Of a DNA stretch of 64,000 nt, positions 50,017 through 57,395 are shown piece by piece. The stretch is from Dehalococcoidia bacterium. Its GTDB lineage: Bacteria > Chloroflexota > Dehalococcoidia > DSTF01 > JALHUB01. Each line of letters opens with the position of its first letter. Positions within the stretch are counted from its first letter, which is position 1. The stretch spans positions 58,193 to 122,192 of the forward strand of contig JASEFU010000006.1 of NCBI GenBank assembly GCA_030018455.1, written 5' to 3'. The translations under genes and the position numbers were made by a program. The notes beneath the pieces are model-generated. The model saw nothing but the letters and a program-made list of their open reading frames with translations. It was not told the origin of the DNA and searched no databases.

Positions 50017-50343
50017 TCAGCGAATGCTTGCCGGCAGCACCAGGGGCCGGAACTCGGCGGCGATCAGCAACTCGTCCATCTCTTCCACCGAGAGCTCCAG
50101 TCCCCAACAGCCGAGCAGAATCAGAGCATCACGGCTCGGATTGGCACGCTGGCCCGACAGCAGGCGAGAAACGTAGCTGTTGTCCAGCCAAGCGTCTCTC
50201 GCTATGTTGGCCTGCGTCTTACCTTTGAGCCGTCGCGCCCGGAGAGCGTATTTTGCCAGGAGCGTCGTGAGGCTCGAACCTTCGGCACCGTCGCGATGCC
50301 CGTCCGGCTCGATTTTGCGTACCAACTGCGCTTGAGAGGTCAT
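50017..50343 (-). CDS. XRE-like helix-turn-helix regulator
   Basis: A 108-residue protein with one HTH domain: KGKTQANIARDAWLDNSYVSRLLSGQRANPSRDALILLGCWGLEL, about residues 38-85. GGGAGGCGAGG precedes the ATG at 50343; the frame continues upstream without similarity. The C-terminus (EEMDELLIAAEFRPL) resembles the ends of small Cro/C1-like regulators. It lies between a membrane protein and the small Cys protein in a minus-strand run that leads to ku and ligD. Confidence 0.8.
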   Translation of the reverse strand: MTSQAQLVRKIEPDGHRDGAEGSSLTTLLAKYALRARRLKGKTQANIARDAWLDNSYVSRLLSGQRANPSRDALILLGCWGLELSVEEMDELLIAAEFRPLVLPASIR

Positions 50344-50384
50344 CCTCGCCTCCCTGATATTCAGGCCTGTTGACCTTCCGGCCC

Positions 50385-50774
50385 TTACCTGCCGACCATC
50401 ACGCGGCGGCCGCCGGTCGGACGTGTGAGGACAGCTAGCCATCGGAGCAGCGCGATGAGCAGGACAGCCGCGATGAAATAGATGATCATCGCGATCAAGG
50501 TGCCCGGCTCAAAGACACCGCCGTTGACGCTGCGGTCTTCAAACACGCCGCTGAACGGCTTAATCATCCAGGCGGTCAGGTCGTAAATGAAGTCGACGAA
50601 GTTGTTGCCGGGATTGGCCTCGGCAATCTTGAAGCCAAGCCGCAGCCCCAGCGCCGCTTCCGCAAGGATCAACACGACGACGAGCGCTGCGATGATCCAG
50701 TCGATCGTGTCGCGAATCGGGTCCCACCACGTACGGCGCTCTTCAACCTCGTGACCTTCCGTCCTTTCCATCAT
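50385..50774 (-). CDS. two-helix membrane protein of unknown function
   Basis: A 129-residue protein with membrane segments at about 25-48 (IIAALVVVLILAEAALGLRLGFKI) and 93-115 (GTLIAMIIYFIAAVLLIALLRWLAVL), joined by a loop FVDFIYDLTAWMIKPFSGVF. The outline is YggT-like but I would not assign the family. Two adjacent ATGs follow GGAGGAAG. It is the first gene behind the repeat-type promoter at 50817-50881, with a leader of about 36 bases. Confidence 0.7.
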   Translation of the reverse strand: MMERTEGHEVEERRTWWDPIRDTIDWIIAALVVVLILAEAALGLRLGFKIAEANPGNNFVDFIYDLTAWMIKPFSGVFEDRSVNGGVFEPGTLIAMIIYFIAAVLLIALLRWLAVLTRPTGGRRVMVGR

Positions 50775-50816
50775 CTTCCTCCTCCTTCACGGAGATTGTC
50801 TCGCCGTCAACATTGA

Positions 50817-50881
50817 ATGCTAGATCGAGCCCGTGCAGGCCGTGTGAATCATGACGCCATCGGCATGAAAGAACCGTGAAG
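50817..50881 (-). promoter_or_regulatory. four-repeat promoter, site D (membrane protein/XRE/Ku run)
   Basis: GTGAA-type units on the plus strand have T at 50834 (TGCA), 50845 (TGAA), 50866 (TGAA) and 50877 (TGAA): spacing 11-21-11. TAGCAT on the minus strand at 50817-50822 is the -10, exactly 11 bases from the nearest unit. Confidence 0.7.
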
Positions 50882-51120
50882 GACGGGCCGAGCGCTTTCG
50901 GCGGAGATCGCCGCCGCTGATAACATGAAGAGAAACCGGGACCGGTGGCACGGGCAGAAGCCCAGGAGACGAAGAATGAGCGAGATTGTGCCTTCGATTC
51001 AAGAGTTGTGAAGGACGTGGACGTGGAGCCTTCGGGAGAGATCAGCGTGGTCTCCGGGGAACAGCCCGGAGGCGAGGGCACGAAGCGCCGGCGTGGGCTT
51101 CCATAGAAGGGGCAAGTTTC

Positions 51121-51525
51121 TCAGCTGTGGGTCGATCGGCAACGCTCGATCTGGTCTTCGAGCAAGTCGACGAGACGCAAAGGGTCGAACGGCTTGGGCA
51201 GGAATGGCCCGCCAATCGAGCCGTACCTCCTGACCACTTCGTCCTCGTCAAGAGCGGATATCACCACCCACACGGGAAAACAGTCCCGCGGAACGCTGTG
51301 CAGCTTCCCCAAGACCTCCCCGCCCAGGCCGTCAGGCAGCCCAAGATCCAGAACGACAGCATCATACGGCTTAACGTCCAGCGCGAATAATGCCTCCTTG
51401 CCCGATTCAACGCCGGTAACGTCAAACCCGCTGTTTCGTAGCAGCAAGCTGAGGATCCTGGTTACGGCTGCGTCGTCCTCGACAAGAAGGACTCGCGGGC
51501 GCTCTCCTTCCTTTTCAATCACCAT
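51121..51525 (-). CDS. single-domain response regulator
   Basis: A 134-residue receiver without an output domain: VLLVEDDAAVTRILSLLLRNSGF, phospho-acceptor Asp60 (AVVLDLGLPDG), the switch segment WVVISALDEDEVVRRYG, and Lys in LPKPFDP. The ATG at 51525 opens the receiver; the longer upstream frame is spurious. Its promoter has the four-repeat architecture (51561-51625), leader about 28 bases, so it is probably part of the same regulon and may feed phosphate to or from the neighbouring kinases. Confidence 0.9.
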   Translation of the reverse strand: MVIEKEGERPRVLLVEDDAAVTRILSLLLRNSGFDVTGVESGKEALFALDVKPYDAVVLDLGLPDGLGGEVLGKLHSVPRDCFPVWVVISALDEDEVVRRYGSIGGPFLPKPFDPLRLVDLLEDQIERCRSTHS

Positions 51526-51560
51526 AAACCTGCTATCTGCCCGCCGCGCAAACCGCCTCA

Positions 51561-51625
51561 AGATTAGTGCTCCACTGTGATAGTAGCATAAAACCCCTCT
51601 AACCTTTCGTGAAAAAGGCGTGAAG
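51561..51625 (-). promoter_or_regulatory. four-repeat promoter, site E (single-domain response regulator)
   Basis: Units on the plus strand have T at 51578 (TGAT), 51589 (TAAA), 51610 (TGAA) and 51621 (TGAA): spacing 11-21-11. TAATCT on the minus strand at 51561-51566 lies 11 bases from the nearest unit. The second unit is the weakest of the set. Confidence 0.65.
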
Positions 51626-51662
51626 AAGTACGAGGGACAGGAGCTTAGGCGATATTTCCCTG

Positions 51663-52136
51663 TTAGGCTGCTCTTCTTTTTCCCCGGCTTTTCGTCACTT
51701 CCTGCTCGATCTTCCGCCAATTCCCTGACATCTCGTCGCCGAGCTTCATCAGCCGCTCGTCACCCATCTTCCTCGCCGCAGGAAAGAGCTGAGACTCTTC
51801 CTCTTGGACGTGATGCCTGACGTTTTCCGCCATCACCATGAACTTGGCGTCGTACCGAGGGTACTGCGGCTTCATGTCCGCCAGCTCCGAGATGAGCATC
51901 TTGACCACGTGATGCTCCTCGATCGCCTCGTCGACGAGGTCTTCCGCTTCTCCGCCCTGACTACGGATGGCGGGGTAGAAAGAGTCCTCTTCCAGTTGCG
52001 TATGCATCATGAGCTTGAGGGAAGCGTTGTCGACAATGCTTTTCTTTTTCCGGTTGTCGCCCGCTTTCTTGAACTGGTCGAACAGGTCCAGCACCTCCTT
52101 GTGCTGTTCTCTCAGCAGTTGAATTGGGTCCGCCAT
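51663..52136 (-). CDS. hemerythrin HHE-domain protein
   Basis: A 157-residue four-helix protein with the hemerythrin-like pattern of His/Glu ligands: REQHKEVLDLFDQF, MMHTQLEEDSFYPAI, EEHHVVKMLISEL and ENVRHHVQEEESQLFP. These would bind a di-iron site for oxygen, NO or redox sensing. The basic tail is SRGKRRAA. The ATG at 52136 is supported by family alignment and GGAGAAAAGGCACA upstream. It is upstream of the single-domain response regulator on the same strand, with site E between them. Confidence 0.9.
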   Translation of the reverse strand: MADPIQLLREQHKEVLDLFDQFKKAGDNRKKKSIVDNASLKLMMHTQLEEDSFYPAIRSQGGEAEDLVDEAIEEHHVVKMLISELADMKPQYPRYDAKFMVMAENVRHHVQEEESQLFPAARKMGDERLMKLGDEMSGNWRKIEQEVTKSRGKRRAA

Positions 52137-52371
52137 TGTGCCTTTTCTCCTCTCGCGCTGCTTGCGTAATTGCCCTGCGATGCTAGCATCCACCCAGTTC
52201 AAAACGTCTCAAGATCTAACGGCGAGCCGTGACAATTGCGTGCGCAGGCCGAGTCCGGAGGAGGGGCGGCCCGCGGGCGCGGCCCCGTTGACCGGCGGTC
52301 AATGACTTTCGCTGCAGCCAAAACCGACGATGAACGCGTGGCGGAAGTCCTGGGTGGAGGAAGTGCAAGAT

Positions 52372-52824
52372 ATGTCAAGAATACACAAATCAATTGAAGT
52401 GAACGTGCCGGTGCGCACGGCCTATAACCAGTGGACGCAGTTCGAGGAGTTCCCCAAGTTCATGCAGGGCGTGGTGGAAGTCGAACAGCTCGATGACACG
52501 CACGTTCATTGGGTGGCACAGATCGCCGGCCGGAGGAAGGAGTGGGACGCCGAGATAACGGAGCAGGTGCCGGACCGTCGCATTGTGTGGCGGGCCCAAC
52601 AGGGCACTCCCAATGCAGGAATGGTGAGCTTCGAGAGCGTACACGGGCATACCCGCATCGACCTCGAGATGCGTTACGATCCGCAGAACCTGGCGGAACA
52701 GGTGGGCGACATCCTCGGTCTTGCCTCGCGGCAGGTGGAGTCCGACCTCAAGCGGTTCAAGGAGTTCATCGAGTCCCGCGGGGAGGAAACGGGCGCTTGG
52801 CGAGGCCAGGTCCCTCCGGCTTAA
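52372..52824 (+). CDS. SRPBCC (polyketide cyclase/START-like) protein
   Basis: A 150-residue START-like protein: IHKSIEVNVPVRTAYNQWTQFEEFPKFMQGVVEVEQLDDTHVHWVAQIAGRRKEWDAEI and VSFESVHGHTRIDLEMRYDPQ, the pattern of the 'cyclase/dehydrase' SRPBCC family that also includes stress-type Y-box proteins. It has a deep hydrophobic cavity in the family. The start is the ATG at 52372 after GGAGGAAG. Ligand unknown. It converges on the PPOX gene. Confidence 0.85.
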   Translation: MSRIHKSIEVNVPVRTAYNQWTQFEEFPKFMQGVVEVEQLDDTHVHWVAQIAGRRKEWDAEITEQVPDRRIVWRAQQGTPNAGMVSFESVHGHTRIDLEMRYDPQNLAEQVGDILGLASRQVESDLKRFKEFIESRGEETGAWRGQVPPA

Positions 52825-52838
52825 GGGGACCGCATACC

Positions 52839-53234
52839 TCAGGACGAGCCCATCACGTGCTCCGGCTCAATCTTGATGATGACCCGCTGCTCACCCTGCC
52901 TCCGGAAAGGATATCGCTCCCGGCCCAGGTACTTCTTCGCCAGCTTGTCGATGTGCTCGTCCGCTCCCTCATGCGTCGTCTCGACGACGCGTCCGCGGAT
53001 CGACACCATTTCGTAGGGGTTATCAGCGTTGAACACGGACACGGCGACACGCGGGTCGCGCCGAACGTTGACCAGTTTCTGCCTCCCCTCAGCGGTATTG
53101 ACGAGCACGTGGTTGTCCTCGTAGTCGACCCAGACAGGCGTCAGATGCGGGGTGCCGTCGGCCATAAGGGTCGCGAGGTTGCCGATATTGGGCGCCCCGA
53201 TGAGCTTCTTCGCCTTCTCCGTGAGCTGGACCAT
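52839..53234 (-). CDS. PPOX-class F420-dependent oxidoreductase-like protein
   Basis: A 131-residue split-barrel flavin/deazaflavin-binding protein: GNLATLMADGTPHLTPVWVDYEDNHVLVNTAEGRQKLVNVRRDPRVAVSVF and YEMVSIRGRVVETTHEGADEHIDKLAKKYLG. The set of short PPOX-class proteins with this ending uses F420 in actinobacteria and Chloroflexota; whether this genome makes F420 cannot be seen here. AAGGAGTTGCGG precedes the ATG. It begins 14 bases after the thioredoxin-like gene, so the two are co-transcribed. Confidence 0.85.
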   Translation of the reverse strand: MVQLTEKAKKLIGAPNIGNLATLMADGTPHLTPVWVDYEDNHVLVNTAEGRQKLVNVRRDPRVAVSVFNADNPYEMVSIRGRVVETTHEGADEHIDKLAKKYLGRERYPFRRQGEQRVIIKIEPEHVMGSS

Positions 53235-53248
53235 CCGCAACTCCTTTG

Positions 53249-53803
53249 CTACCCCCGCTGCCTCAGGGCAGGCTCTTCGATGACAGGCCACTCGGGTGCC
53301 CCGCATTCCGGGCACTGCACCTCGATGAAGCGCAGCGACCGGACGACGGCGTCAGCGTCCATCAGACGGTGGCCTTCTCTCTCGTAGCGCGCTTCATACA
53401 CTTCCTCGAAGCGGTCGACGACAATAATGGCCGCCGCCGGCCCGCTTTCGCGGGCGGCGCCGACGCGCCGGTGCGTCTCGCCATCGGGATCGACGAGCAC
53501 CTGGAAGGGGAGGCGCATCTCTTCCGCCGCCTTGCGCGCCTCCTCGCGGCTGCCGGGAACGACGGCAATCACCTCGCTCTCCTCTCCCCTGATCTCATCG
53601 TGCTTTTCGGCGAGGGCGCGCAGCAGGCGACGGCAATCGTCACACCGCAGGTTGCCGACGAAGAAGAGGACGAGGTTCCGCCTTCCGTAGTAGCCGCGGG
53701 TGCTGACCGTTTCACCGTCCACGTTCGTAAGCCGCAGGGACGGCAGTGTGTCCGACCGCCGGAGCACGCGAGAAGCAAGCGCTCGGCTTGATCCTGCCTC
53801 CAT
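53249..53803 (-). CDS. AhpC/TSA-type thioredoxin-fold protein
   Basis: A 184-residue thioredoxin-fold protein with NLVLFFVGNLRCDDCRRLLRALAEKHDEIRGEESEVIAVVPG; the CDDC pair is in the CxxC position of thioredoxin-like peroxiredoxins. FQVLVDPDGETHRRVGA is the family second block. The C-terminus adds QCPECGAPEWP, a possible zinc knuckle. It may reduce organic peroxides. AAGGAGGTGGTTGG precedes the ATG at 53803. It is followed by the PPOX gene. Confidence 0.85.
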   Translation of the reverse strand: MEAGSSRALASRVLRRSDTLPSLRLTNVDGETVSTRGYYGRRNLVLFFVGNLRCDDCRRLLRALAEKHDEIRGEESEVIAVVPGSREEARKAAEEMRLPFQVLVDPDGETHRRVGAARESGPAAAIIVVDRFEEVYEARYEREGHRLMDADAVVRSLRFIEVQCPECGAPEWPVIEEPALRQRG

Positions 53804-53846
53804 TCCAACCACCTCCTTGGGCCTGCGTCCGTCCCTCCGCGGGGGA

Positions 53847-55325
53847 TCAGGCGAACTTGATCTGTACGCTTTTCGTCTCCAGGAACGGCTCCAGCCCTTC
53901 GCGCCCCAGCTCGCGGCCGATGCCGCTCTGCTTGTAGCCGCCGAAGGGCATGTGCGGTATGCGGGAGCCATGATAGGAGTTGACCCAGACGCTGCCCGCC
54001 TTGATACCCCTGACAAGCCTCATCACCTTATCGATATCTTTCGACCAGATGGCCGCCGCCAGTCCGTACATCGTCTCATTGGCGATTCGCAGCGCCTCGT
54101 CAGCGTCCTCAAACGTGATCACCGAGAGCACAGGCCCGAATATCTCCTCCTGCGCGATGCGCATCCCGCTGCGCGCCTCGTCGAAGACCGTGGGCTCGAA
54201 GAAGTGACCTCTGTCATAAGGTTCGCCGCCGAGGCGCGCGCCTCCTCGCACCAGCTTCGCGCCCTCCTCCTTGCCCGCCGCCACGTACGACGCCACCCGC
54301 TCGAGCTGCCCTTCGGAGACCAGCGGGCCCATCTGAGTTTGCGGGTCGGCCGGGTTGCCGACCCGCAGCGCCGCCGTGAACTTCAGAAAGCGGTCCAGGA
54401 AATCGTCGTGTATCTTCCGGTCAAGGAGGAGACGCGATCCGGCCTGACAGATCTGCCCGGCATTGACGTAGACGCCGATAAGCGCGTTGGGCACCGCAGC
54501 GTCGAGGTCGGCGTCGGCGAAAACGATGTTGGGCGACTTGCCGCCGAGCTCCAGCGATATCTTTTTCACGTTGGATGCGGCGAGCTGCATGATGCGGCGC
54601 CCGGTCTCGGTGGAGCCGGTGAACGAGACCTTGTCCACCGCCTCGCTGGCCGCTATCCGCTCCCCGACGACGGCGGCCTTGCCCGTTACCACGTTCACCA
54701 CCCCGGGAGGCGCGCCTGCCTCCAAAAGGATGCGTCCCAGCTCGTAGGTGGACGCGGGCGTGAACTGCGACGGCTTGATCACGATCGTGCAGCCGACGGC
54801 AAGCGCGGGAGCGATCTTCCAGGCAGCGAGCTGGAGCGGGTAGTTCCAGGGCGTGATTATACCGACGACGCCCACCGGCTCCTTCAGCACCAGCCCCAGC
54901 GTATCAGGCACGTAGTCGCTGATTGCGTCGCCCCGCAGGTCGAGGGCGAGGCCGGCATAGTAATCGAAGACATCGGCCGTCATATGCACTTCCACCGACG
55001 CTTCGCGAACCGTCTTCCCAACCTCGCTGACGAGCAGCCGCGTCAGGTAGTCCGACTCCCTGCGCAGCGCGTCCGCCGTCGCCCGCAGGAGGCCGGAGCG
55101 TTCCTTCGCGCCCGTCTGCGGCCAGACACCGCCGTCGAAGGCGCGCCGCGCCGCCGCTATGGCGAGGTCGACGTCCTCCCGGGTGGCAAGAGGACAGGTC
55201 GCGACGAGCGAGCCGTCGGCGGGGTTGCGGCGCTCGAACGTCTCTGCCGTCGACGCGTCCTGCCAGCGGCCGTCGATGAGAAGCCGGTACTTCCGACCGG
55301 TGATGGGTTCGATGGGGGTGGTCAT
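53847..55325 (-). CDS. NAD(P)-dependent aldehyde dehydrogenase
   Basis: A 492-residue aldehyde dehydrogenase. Catalytic residues: Asn161 (TPWNYP), Lys184 (VIKPSQFTP), Glu259 (LELGGKSPNIV) and the nucleophile Cys293 (NAGQICQAGSRLLL). The sequence resembles betaine-aldehyde and phenylacetaldehyde dehydrogenases, but subfamily cannot be fixed by eye. It has an extended -10 (TGGTATACT on the minus strand) about 50 bases upstream, in the gap shared with the uracil-DNA glycosylase gene. It is 43 bases upstream of the thioredoxin-fold gene. Confidence 0.93.
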   Translation of the reverse strand: MTTPIEPITGRKYRLLIDGRWQDASTAETFERRNPADGSLVATCPLATREDVDLAIAAARRAFDGGVWPQTGAKERSGLLRATADALRRESDYLTRLLVSEVGKTVREASVEVHMTADVFDYYAGLALDLRGDAISDYVPDTLGLVLKEPVGVVGIITPWNYPLQLAAWKIAPALAVGCTIVIKPSQFTPASTYELGRILLEAGAPPGVVNVVTGKAAVVGERIAASEAVDKVSFTGSTETGRRIMQLAASNVKKISLELGGKSPNIVFADADLDAAVPNALIGVYVNAGQICQAGSRLLLDRKIHDDFLDRFLKFTAALRVGNPADPQTQMGPLVSEGQLERVASYVAAGKEEGAKLVRGGARLGGEPYDRGHFFEPTVFDEARSGMRIAQEEIFGPVLSVITFEDADEALRIANETMYGLAAAIWSKDIDKVMRLVRGIKAGSVWVNSYHGSRIPHMPFGGYKQSGIGRELGREGLEPFLETKSVQIKFA

Positions 55326-55411
55326 GTGCGCCTCCTTCAGTCCGGGAAGAAGCGGCGCCTTTCAATTCCAGTATACCAAACGAGGAAAAGCTCTTCAGAC
55401 GAGGTGACGGA

Positions 55412-55420
55412 TGGTAGACT
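55412..55420 (+). promoter_or_regulatory. extended -10 promoter giving a probably leaderless UDG transcript
   Basis: TGGTAGACT, an extended -10, ends six bases before the ATG at 55427. Transcription from it would begin at or next to the A of the start codon. The GGAAG between them is too close to the ATG to act as a ribosome site. Confidence 0.6.
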
Positions 55421-55426
55421 GGAAGC

Positions 55427-56161
55427 ATGGACTCGCTGGAGCAGGTGACCCGTGAGGTGGTGGTCTGCCGCAAGTGCCCGCGGCTGGTGCAGTGGCGCGA
55501 ACAGGTAGCGCGGGAAAAGCGGCCCGCCTTCCGCGATTGGGACTACTGGGGACGGCCGCTGCCCGGTTTCGGCGATCCGGCGGCGGAACTGCTCGTCGTC
55601 GGGCTGGCGCCGGCGGCCCACGGGGGCAACCGCACGGGACGCATATTCACTGGCGACCGCTCCGGCGACTGGCTTTTCCGCGCGCTCTACCGCGCGGGCT
55701 ACGGCAACCAGCCGTCCAGCGTTCACCGCGACGACGGTCTGCAGCTCGCGGGTGCGTACGTCGCGGCGGCCGTGAGGTGCGCGCCGCCCGCCAACCGCCC
55801 TACGACCCGCGAGCGCGACAACTGCATGCCCTATCTGGTCAGGGAGCTGAAGCTGCTGGCGAATCTGCGAGTGATAGTTCCTCTCGGCGGGTTCGCCTAC
55901 AACGTGGTCGCGCTGTCCACCGGCCTCCGCGGGCGGCCGCCGTTCGGGCACGGCGTCGAGGCGGCGCTTCCCGACGGGCGCATCGTGCTCTGCTCCTACC
56001 ACCCCAGTCAGCGCAATACGTTCACAGGGATGCTGACAGAGGAGATGTTCGACGGGATATTCCGGCGGGCGCGGGAGCTGGCGAGCGAAAGACACGGGGG
56101 ACGGCGCAGAAGCGCTAGGCAGGGCGGCGCCAGCGCGTGCCTTCCGGAAGATCCTCGATGA
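55427..56161 (+). CDS. family 5 (UDGb-type) uracil-DNA glycosylase
   Basis: A 244-residue glycosylase of the thermostable Fe-S type. Four cysteines (Cys14, Cys17, Cys118, Cys133) fit a [4Fe-4S] cluster. Motif A is GLAPAAHGGNRTG (59-71), in which Ala replaces the catalytic Asp of other UDG families, as in family 5. Motif B is HPSQRN (His192). It removes uracil, and in family 5 also hypoxanthine and other deaminated bases. Its last 47 bases overlap the end of the convergent gene. No separate ribosome site is evident, consistent with a leaderless message. Confidence 0.92.
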   Translation: MDSLEQVTREVVVCRKCPRLVQWREQVAREKRPAFRDWDYWGRPLPGFGDPAAELLVVGLAPAAHGGNRTGRIFTGDRSGDWLFRALYRAGYGNQPSSVHRDDGLQLAGAYVAAAVRCAPPANRPTTRERDNCMPYLVRELKLLANLRVIVPLGGFAYNVVALSTGLRGRPPFGHGVEAALPDGRIVLCSYHPSQRNTFTGMLTEEMFDGIFRRARELASERHGGRRRSARQGGASACLPEDPR

Positions 56162-57353
56162 TGACGCCCAGGGAGGTCAGCCTGTCGCGGATTTCGTCGG
56201 CGAGCGCCCACTGCCGCATCTCACGCAGCCGCGAGCGGACTTCGAGGAGTGTCTCCACAAACGGGGCAACGTCGCCCACGCTTTCGGGCGAGGGAGAGAC
56301 CCGTCTGCCCCAATCGACGACCACCTGCCCCAGGCTGCCGCGCGCCTCCGCAAGCAGGGGCTCCGGCACGCCCGCCTCTTCCGCCCTATCGACAGCCGCG
56401 GCAAGTTCGTACAGCTCTTCCGCGACGTCGGCCAGCGCGGCCGCTTCGCCGTCGCCCGCCGTCACCGCGCGCGCGGCCTGCTCCATGCGCTGCCGCAACG
56501 CCCGGCCGGCCTCGTCGAGGGTCTCTCTTTTCTCTGCCGTCAGTTGAGCGGGCGTCGCAACAACCGCCCGCAACTCATCGAGACTGAACGAGCTGCCGCT
56601 GGGGTACACGCGCTCCTCGCCCCCACGGCGCACCGTCGCGGTGCCTGCGGCCATTACCTTCGCCTCGTCGGCGGCGAAATCGAGGGTGCAGGCGGTGTAC
56701 TCGTCGATCCCGAGGACAGCGGCAGTCGGCGGAAGGGCCTGCTCGAGGAGACGAAAGCGCGGCTCGCCCATGTAGCAGAAGCGGGTGTCGTAGGTGCCGC
56801 CCTCGGTGTTGTTCCAGTGGGTGACGACGGCAAGCTCGAGCCCATACGCTCCCAGAAGGTCGAGCCCGTCCACCCAGTGAACGTCTTCGCCCACCTTGTA
56901 TATCTCGTAGACGGGAACAGAGTAGCGGCCGAGGGCGATGGCGGCAGCGCTTGCCAGCACGAGGTGGGCCCCTTCGGATACACGACGCACCACGGCTTCC
57001 CAGACGGGCGTCCCGCGCCAGTTCTTGATGGCGTAAGTGGGGCTGCCGGGCCCGGCGAAGATGTAGTTTGCGCGCTCGATCTTGCGGACGGCGCTCCGGA
57101 CATCCCGCTCCGTCGCCCTCTCCTTCGAGCGGTAGGAGACGACGGCGCAGGAGACGCCGAGGTAGTGATCGAGGTACTCGACGGCGCGGCGCGAAAGGTT
57201 GTCGGCGTTCAGCTCGAAGCCGGCGGGCGTGTCGAGGAAGACGGCCCTCACCGGCCCCTCTATCTTCGACATGACCCAACGATGGACCCGCGCCATTGAC
57301 TTCGTCATTTCGCCGGAGCCCATCAGGGTGACGGTGCCGGCCGCCCTCTCCAT
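56115..57353 (-). CDS. S51/class I amidotransferase-like domain fused to a CysRS C-terminal-like domain
   Basis: A 412-residue fusion. Residues 1-265 resemble the peptidase S51/cyanophycinase group: VTLMGSGEMTKSM, AVFLDTPAGFELNADNLSRRAVEYL, FAGPGSPTYAIKNWRGTPVW, and LVLASAAAIALG with Ser135 at the nucleophile elbow in place of the usual GxSAG. Residues 275-412 match the tail of cysteinyl-tRNA synthetase, the DALR-type helical region plus RQWALADEIRDRLTSLGVIIEDLPEGTRW. No catalytic synthetase domain is present. AAGGGACGCG precedes the ATG. The role is unknown. Confidence 0.8.
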   Translation of the reverse strand: MERAAGTVTLMGSGEMTKSMARVHRWVMSKIEGPVRAVFLDTPAGFELNADNLSRRAVEYLDHYLGVSCAVVSYRSKERATERDVRSAVRKIERANYIFAGPGSPTYAIKNWRGTPVWEAVVRRVSEGAHLVLASAAAIALGRYSVPVYEIYKVGEDVHWVDGLDLLGAYGLELAVVTHWNNTEGGTYDTRFCYMGEPRFRLLEQALPPTAAVLGIDEYTACTLDFAADEAKVMAAGTATVRRGGEERVYPSGSSFSLDELRAVVATPAQLTAEKRETLDEAGRALRQRMEQAARAVTAGDGEAAALADVAEELYELAAAVDRAEEAGVPEPLLAEARGSLGQVVVDWGRRVSPSPESVGDVAPFVETLLEVRSRLREMRQWALADEIRDRLTSLGVIIEDLPEGTRWRRPA

Positions 57354-57395
57354 CGCGTCCCTTCGAATCCTCCACTTCGATTATACGCCGTTGCG

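Noticed and set aside
52180..52245. Possible sixth four-repeat promoter upstream of the hemerythrin gene
   Set aside because: TAGCAT and two weak units (GTGACA, GTGCGC) 11 bp apart exist, but the inner pair does not match and the -10 distance is off by one.
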